Program-made: the position numbers and the translations under genes
Assembly (NCBI RefSeq): GCF_031348265.1
Contig: NZ_CP133771.1
Coordinates: forward strand, 1,984,001 to 2,048,000
Origin: Streptomyces collinus
GTDB lineage: Bacteria; Actinomycetota; Actinomycetes; Streptomycetales; Streptomycetaceae
Length of the DNA stretch: 64,000 nucleotides
Direction: 5' to 3'
Shown: one piece after another, positions 59,797 to 64,000 of the stretch
Layout of the letters: every line of letters begins with the position of its first letter
Numbering within the stretch: position 1 is the stretch's first letter
Notes under the pieces: model-generated
What the model was told of the DNA's origin: nothing
The model's database searches: none
The model's input: the letters and a program-made list of their open reading frames with translations, nothing else

Positions 59797-61809
59797 TCAG
59801 TGGCGGGTGTGCGGCGCCCAGCCGTCGATGCCCTCCAGGTAGGCGGTGACGGTGTGGGAGCGCGCGTCCCGGTCGCTCATCTGTGGACGGTCGGCGGTGA
59901 CCGTCGCGCCCGGGCCGTAGTTGCGGTGTTCGGTGAACCGTGCGTCCTTCCACGAGAACCCGCTCATATCGGTCCACGGCGAGGACTTGACCGCGGCGGG
60001 CAGCCGGGTGTCCCTAATCAGCACCTGGGCGACCGCGTCCGGCTCACCGCCCGGGTGCCAGGGCCGGCCGAGGTGGTAGGTCCCGGCGGGGGCGTCGCTG
60101 ACGATCTTCGACCTGGTGATCAGGAACCCGTACGGGTTGCCCTTCCACGTCGACGCCGCCGTGATGTAGCCGTTGTTCGAGTCGGAGCCGCGGCTCAGCG
60201 CCCGGATGACCGACCGCTCGATCACCGTCGTGGCCCGTCCGTAGACGAAGTCGACGTCGCCCTCGATGTAGGAGTCGCGGACGTAGACCCGGCTGACGGT
60301 GGTCAGCTTGGGGCTGTCGGTCATCAGGGTGTCCTGGTTGCCCAGGAACGCGGTGTCCTCGAAGACGATCCGGTCGCCGGTCGTCTTCATCGCCAGGGCC
60401 TGCTCGCCCTTCAGCTCGTGCGCGGCCTCGTCGAAGTCGTTGCTGAAGGTGAGGTTGCGTGCGGTGACGTCGTTCGCGGCGATCCGGACGGTGGCGCTGC
60501 CCGTCGACCCCCCGTACTCGGCGGGCGTGTCGAAGACGATGACGGTGTCGGAGCGGTCGCGTCCGGTCCCCCGCAGCAGGATGTTCGGCTTGCTCGCGGG
60601 GATGAACACCTTCTCGCGGTAGGTGCCCGGCGCGACGGCGATGGTGATCGGGGTGTCGTTGCCCTCGGGGACGGCGTCCACGGCGGCCTGCACGGTCGGG
60701 TGGTCGCCCGGGACGTGCAGGGTGACCGGCCCGCCGATCCGCTGCTGCGGCCCGGAGAACCGCTTCACCAGCGCGGGCACCGCCGCGGCCGGGTCGAGCC
60801 GGTAGGCGTAGAACTCCCGCGGGTCGAACGCCGTGCCCCACGCGTCGTGCCGGCCCGTCGTGTTGCGCAGGATCGACCCGCGCTGCACCAGCTCCGCCGT
60901 CGCGTCGGCCTGGTACGGGTGCTGGACGCCGTCGTAGAAGCTGTTCTCGATGACCATCTTCGTCCTGCCGCGCGACCAGTTGCCGTACGTCCAGACCGGG
61001 TCGCCGTCGGACAGCTGCGCGGACAGGTAGTTGTTGTAGAGGTGCGCGTAGGCGCAGTTGTCGGCGGACGGGTTGCGCTGCTTGGTGGCGCGGAACCAGT
61101 TGTGGTCGACGGTGATCTGCGTCGTGACGTTCGGGGTCCAGCCGATGCCGAAGGTCTTGTTGTTGTCGGTGAACTGGTTGTAGGAGACGGTGACGTACTC
61201 GCTGTCCTTGCGGATGTCGAGCTGCCCGTCGCAGATCCGCGAGAACCGTATGTGGTCGATCCACACGTGGTGGGCGGTGTCCAGGCGGATGCCGTCGTAG
61301 TCGGTGTCTTTGCAGTCCCAGTTGCCGTCGATGGCCGTGTCGCGGATGGTCAGGTTGCGGATGACGACGTTGTGCGTGCCGGGGTCGAGGGTGAAGCCGC
61401 CGTGCACGATCTCGGCGGTGTCGCTCACGCCGATGATGGTCTTGTCCGAGGCGACGGCTATCTCCCTGCCGAAGGGCTCCATCTCCAAGGCGCCCTTGAC
61501 GCGGATGACGTACGGCTCCTCGGCCGCCGCGTACTTCGCGAGTGCGGCCTGGTCGGTGACGGTGACGACCTTGCCGCCCGCCCCGCCGGTGGTGCCGCCG
61601 GCGAGGGAGGCGAAACCGTGCGGCCGGTCGGTCCAGCGGTCCGCCGCGGGCCCGGGTTTCGCCGGGGTCCCGGGTTTCGCCGGGGGCGCCGCGTGGGCGT
61701 CCCCCATCGCCCCGAGGCCCAGCGCGGCGACGAGGCCGAGCACGGCGGCGAGGGCCGTGCGCGGCCGACCCGGTCTCGACAAGCGCTTGCTACGGCGGAA
61801 GTGCGTCAT
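59797..61809 (-). CDS. Pectate lyase-pectinesterase fusion (PL1 + CE8)
   Basis: A 670-residue secreted bifunctional enzyme. The signal peptide runs to about residue 41 (G-D-A-H-A). Residues about 60-330 are PL1: D-T-D-Y-D-G-I-R-L, I-W-I-D-H-I-R-F (as H-V-W-I-D-H), C-D-G-Q-L-D-I, and the catalytic loop K-Q-R-N-P-S-A-D-N. Residues about 350-670 are CE8: F-L-G-N-Q-D-T-L-M, E-G-D-V-D-F-V-Y-G and L-G-R-P-W-H-P. Demethylation and cleavage of homogalacturonan are therefore joined in one chain. The PL1 loop keeps the first Arg but has Asp where R-x-P-x-x-R has its second Arg. ATG 61809 follows GGGAG. Confidence 0.94.
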   Translation of the reverse strand: MTHFRRSKRLSRPGRPRTALAAVLGLVAALGLGAMGDAHAAPPAKPGTPAKPGPAADRWTDRPHGFASLAGGTTGGAGGKVVTVTDQAALAKYAAAEEPYVIRVKGALEMEPFGREIAVASDKTIIGVSDTAEIVHGGFTLDPGTHNVVIRNLTIRDTAIDGNWDCKDTDYDGIRLDTAHHVWIDHIRFSRICDGQLDIRKDSEYVTVSYNQFTDNNKTFGIGWTPNVTTQITVDHNWFRATKQRNPSADNCAYAHLYNNYLSAQLSDGDPVWTYGNWSRGRTKMVIENSFYDGVQHPYQADATAELVQRGSILRNTTGRHDAWGTAFDPREFYAYRLDPAAAVPALVKRFSGPQQRIGGPVTLHVPGDHPTVQAAVDAVPEGNDTPITIAVAPGTYREKVFIPASKPNILLRGTGRDRSDTVIVFDTPAEYGGSTGSATVRIAANDVTARNLTFSNDFDEAAHELKGEQALAMKTTGDRIVFEDTAFLGNQDTLMTDSPKLTTVSRVYVRDSYIEGDVDFVYGRATTVIERSVIRALSRGSDSNNGYITAASTWKGNPYGFLITRSKIVSDAPAGTYHLGRPWHPGGEPDAVAQVLIRDTRLPAAVKSSPWTDMSGFSWKDARFTEHRNYGPGATVTADRPQMSDRDARSHTVTAYLEGIDGWAPHTRH

Positions 61810-61842
61810 TGCGGCTCCCAACAGGCTGACGACAGGGGTGTG

Positions 61843-63351
61843 TTACGAGGCGCTGATCCGGAAGCGGGTGAAGGCCGCCGCTCCGGCGTGCCCCTGGCCG
61901 GCGGGCGCGAGGGCGAACAGGCCGAGCAGGGCGCCGACCCAGCGCCACGGGGTGGCGGCGAAGACGGGACCGGACGGCCGGAAGCCGTCGCCGACGTCGG
62001 CGGAGAAGCGGCAGCGCGCCCCCGCGCCGATCTCGATCCGCAGCCGGGCCCGGCCCTCGGGGGCGAGCCGGGGGTGGGCGGCGTCGCGTTCCCCCTCCGC
62101 CACGGCCTCGGCGAACCGGTGCACGAGGTGGACCGTGCCGTCCGTGCCGCGCTGGAGTCCGATCCAGCCGAACGCGTCCCCGAGGACCGCGAGTCCGGCC
62201 CGGGCCCCGGGCTCGTCGCTGTCGAGGCGCAGCTCCACTTCGGCGGTACAGGGTGCGCCGGGCAGCCGCTGGGTCAGCACATGGGGCAGTTTTCGCAGGT
62301 CGCGAGCGTTCTGCGAGCGTACGCAGGTCAGCCGCAGTCCGTCTCCGGAGTGCTGGGTGGCCCAGCCGTCGCCCGGGTTGGCCGTCCACTGCCACTGCCG
62401 GCCGTATCGTCCGCCGGGGAAGTCGTCGTCGGCGGCGGGCGCGGCGGGCGGTTGCGGCGGCAGGTCGGGGCGTCGGTGTCCGGCGACGGGCGCACCGTCG
62501 TCCCCGAGCACCGGCCATTCGTCCGGGCCCCAGCTCATGGGCTGGAGGTGGACGACCCGGCCGTAGGCGCCGCGCTGCTGGAAGTGCAGGAACCAGTCCT
62601 CGCCGGACGGAGTACGCACCCAGGCTCCCTGGTGGGGGCCGTTGACGTCGGTGTCCTTCTGCTCCAGGACGATCCGCTCCTCGTACGGCCCGAAGAAGCC
62701 GCGCGAGCGGAAGGCGCCCTGCCAGCCGGTCTCCACACCCCCGGCGGGGGCGAGGATCCAGAACCAGCCGCCGTGCCGGTGGAGCTTGGGGCCTTCGAGG
62801 GTGAACCAGCCGGGTATGCGGTCCCCGTCGACGATCACCTTGCCCTCGTCGAGGAGGCCGGTGCCGTCGGGGCGCATCCGGTGGCCGGTGAGGCGGTTCT
62901 TGACGCCGGAGCGGGACTTGGCCCAGGCGTGGACCAGGTAGGCCTCACCGGTCTCCTCGTCCCACAGGGGGCACGGGTCGATCAGGCCCTTGCCCGCCTT
63001 CAGCAGGTGCGGGCGGGTCCAGGGGCCGCGGACCGCCGGGGCGTTGACCTGGAAGATGCCCTGGTCGGGATCGCCCCAGAAGATCCAGAAGCGTTCGTCG
63101 TGATACCTGAGGGACGGGGCCCAGACGCCGCAGTCGTGTCGGGGCGCCGCGAACTCCTCGGCCGGTTCCAGGCGTTCCAGGGCGTGGCCGACCAGGGTCC
63201 AGTTGACGAGGTCCCGGGAGTGCAGCAGCGGCAGGCCGGGGACGCGGCCGAAGCTGGAGGCGGTCAGGTAGAAGTCGTCGCCGACGCGGACGACGTCCGG
63301 GTCGGACCAGTCGGCGTCGAGGACCGGGTTGCGGTAGGTCTCGGAGGTCAC
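61843..63351 (-). CDS. GH43 glycosidase with C-terminal beta-sandwich domain
   Basis: A 502-residue cytosolic-looking glycosidase, with no signal peptide. The N-terminal five-bladed propeller (1-310) has the base in W-S-D-P-D-V-V-R, the second Asp in L-I-D-P-C-P-L, and the acid Glu in F-T-L-E-G-P-K-L. The C-terminal domain (about 330-500) contains W-Q-W-T-A-N-P and F-G-W-I-G-L-Q, the DUF1349/GH43 C2 type. This layout fits the GH43_12 group of beta-xylosidase/arabinofuranosidases. GTG 63351 overlaps the preceding gene by 4 nt. It would act on side-chain oligosaccharides after uptake. Confidence 0.92.
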   Translation of the reverse strand: MTSETYRNPVLDADWSDPDVVRVGDDFYLTASSFGRVPGLPLLHSRDLVNWTLVGHALERLEPAEEFAAPRHDCGVWAPSLRYHDERFWIFWGDPDQGIFQVNAPAVRGPWTRPHLLKAGKGLIDPCPLWDEETGEAYLVHAWAKSRSGVKNRLTGHRMRPDGTGLLDEGKVIVDGDRIPGWFTLEGPKLHRHGGWFWILAPAGGVETGWQGAFRSRGFFGPYEERIVLEQKDTDVNGPHQGAWVRTPSGEDWFLHFQQRGAYGRVVHLQPMSWGPDEWPVLGDDGAPVAGHRRPDLPPQPPAAPAADDDFPGGRYGRQWQWTANPGDGWATQHSGDGLRLTCVRSQNARDLRKLPHVLTQRLPGAPCTAEVELRLDSDEPGARAGLAVLGDAFGWIGLQRGTDGTVHLVHRFAEAVAEGERDAAHPRLAPEGRARLRIEIGAGARCRFSADVGDGFRPSGPVFAATPWRWVGALLGLFALAPAGQGHAGAAAFTRFRISAS

Positions 63352-64000
63352 GGGCTCACCGCCTTGCGGACGAGGGACGCCGCGGCGTCGCGGTCGAGAC
63401 GGCCGTCGGCGACGACGGTGACCACCCGGCGCACGACGGTCTCGCCCGGCGGGACCGGCACCCGTTCGTCGTACGCCAGGGAGGAGCCGACGCCCGGGTA
63501 CTCCTCGGTGCGCACGAACCACGGGTCGCGGCGGGTCCGTTCGGTGGCGCCGGCGAAGACCAGCGTCCAAGTGGCGCCCCGCAGGGCGAGCCAGTCGGCG
63601 GGGTGGCCGTGGACCTTCTCCTCGCCGTCGGCGGCGGCCGTGAAGACCTCCGGCGCACAGGGCTCCTTGCGGGCCCGCCAGAAGAAGCCCCCGTAGGCGG
63701 CGCCCGGGCGCCCGTTGGTCGCGGGGCTGCCGATCGACAGCGGGTTCCCGGTGACGTTGGTGAGGGAGAACGTCAGGTCCAGCGCCCAGGCCCGGCCGGT
63801 GAGTTCGGTGGCCGCGACCGTCCGGCGTTCGCGCAGCAGCTCGCCGCCCGCGCTCACCCAGCGCAGCTCCTCCACGAAGCCGTCCGGGTCGCGCAGCTGG
63901 AAGGCGATGTGCCGCTGCGCGCCGTGGTTGTCGAGCTCGGTGGGGCCCTGGTCGCGGACGTAGGTGCGCCCGCCCCAGAAGTTGAACCCCTCGACGTCGG
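63348..64000 (-). CDS. PmoA-like (DUF6807) family protein, 5' end beyond the window
   Basis: At least 217 codons are visible and the frame is open to the right edge. F-N-F-W-G-G-R-T-Y-V, L-D-N-H-G-A-Q-R-H-I-A-F-Q and the end block E-Y-P-G-V-G-S-S-L-A-Y-D-E-R match the family annotated as PmoA-like or DUF6807 proteins in sugar-degradation clusters. The stop overlaps the GH43 start by 4 nt. The name derives from a distant methane-oxygenase match and does not imply that activity; a role in uronate or sugar metabolism is inferred from clustering. No catalytic residues assigned. Confidence 0.8.
   Translation of the reverse strand, partial: DVEGFNFWGGRTYVRDQGPTELDNHGAQRHIAFQLRDPDGFVEELRWVSAGGELLRERRTVAATELTGRAWALDLTFSLTNVTGNPLSIGSPATNGRPGAAYGGFFWRARKEPCAPEVFTAAADGEEKVHGHPADWLALRGATWTLVFAGATERTRRDPWFVRTEEYPGVGSSLAYDERVPVPPGETVVRRVVTVVADGRLDRDAAASLVRKAVSP

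Overview
The window is high-GC actinobacterial chromosome. GTG starts are frequent, many stops and starts overlap by 4 nt (GTGA or ATGA), secreted proteins carry twin-arginine signals, and I found only one in-frame TTA codon by eye. The gene order (PiT transporter, cobalamin operon, ectABCD, then pectin enzymes) strongly suggests a Streptomyces core-chromosome region like that of S. coelicolor; that comparison is from memory, not a search. I saw no tRNA, rRNA, IS element, prophage or CRISPR array.

Layout. 1-8.3 kb holds a partial ABC-F protein with a possible leader peptide, a VOC protein, a HEAT-like protein, an alpha/beta hydrolase, a class II aldolase, a secreted GH25 muramidase with a TTA codon in its signal peptide, and a PiT phosphate transporter behind a PHO-box-like repeat. 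8.4-25.9 kb is one tightly coupled cobalamin operon behind a cobalamin riboswitch: cobD, cobQ, cobN, a ChlI/ChlD-type chelatase subunit, cobO, cobB, cobI, cobM, cobL, a cbiG-cobJ fusion, cobH, cbiX and cobC. It mixes early-insertion (CbiX, CbiG) and late-insertion (CobN) cobalt genes. It lacks recognisable C1 methyltransferase, precorrin-6A reductase and lower-ligand genes.

26-34 kb carries a LAETG sortase substrate, an amidohydrolase, a class V aminotransferase, a DinB protein, and the ectABCD ectoine/hydroxyectoine operon behind an unusually AT-rich 340-base leader. 34-46 kb is a mixed housekeeping stretch: a second class V aminotransferase, a FrnE/DsbA-like protein, two GNATs, a DUF1349 protein, a ketoglutarate-semialdehyde-type dehydrogenase divergent from an IclR regulator across a palindrome, a two-component system, a penicillin-binding protein and an NCS2 purine permease.

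46-64 kb is a pectin and hemicellulose degradation region. An ECF sigma factor and a single-pass membrane protein are followed by two secreted pectate lyases whose upstream regions share an ECF-like promoter (GGCAACC, 16 nt, CGAC). Then come a two-propeller GH43 protein behind a perfect GTTCCGAAA/TTTCGGAAC palindrome and a long minus-strand run: PmoA-like protein, GH43, a pectate lyase-pectinesterase fusion, a sugar-binding lipoprotein, rhamnogalacturonan acetylesterase, pectate lyase, pectinesterase, pectate lyase and an esterase. Together these would demethylate, deacetylate and cleave pectin outside the cell, trim its side chains and capture the sugars. No permease genes for the binding protein are in the window.
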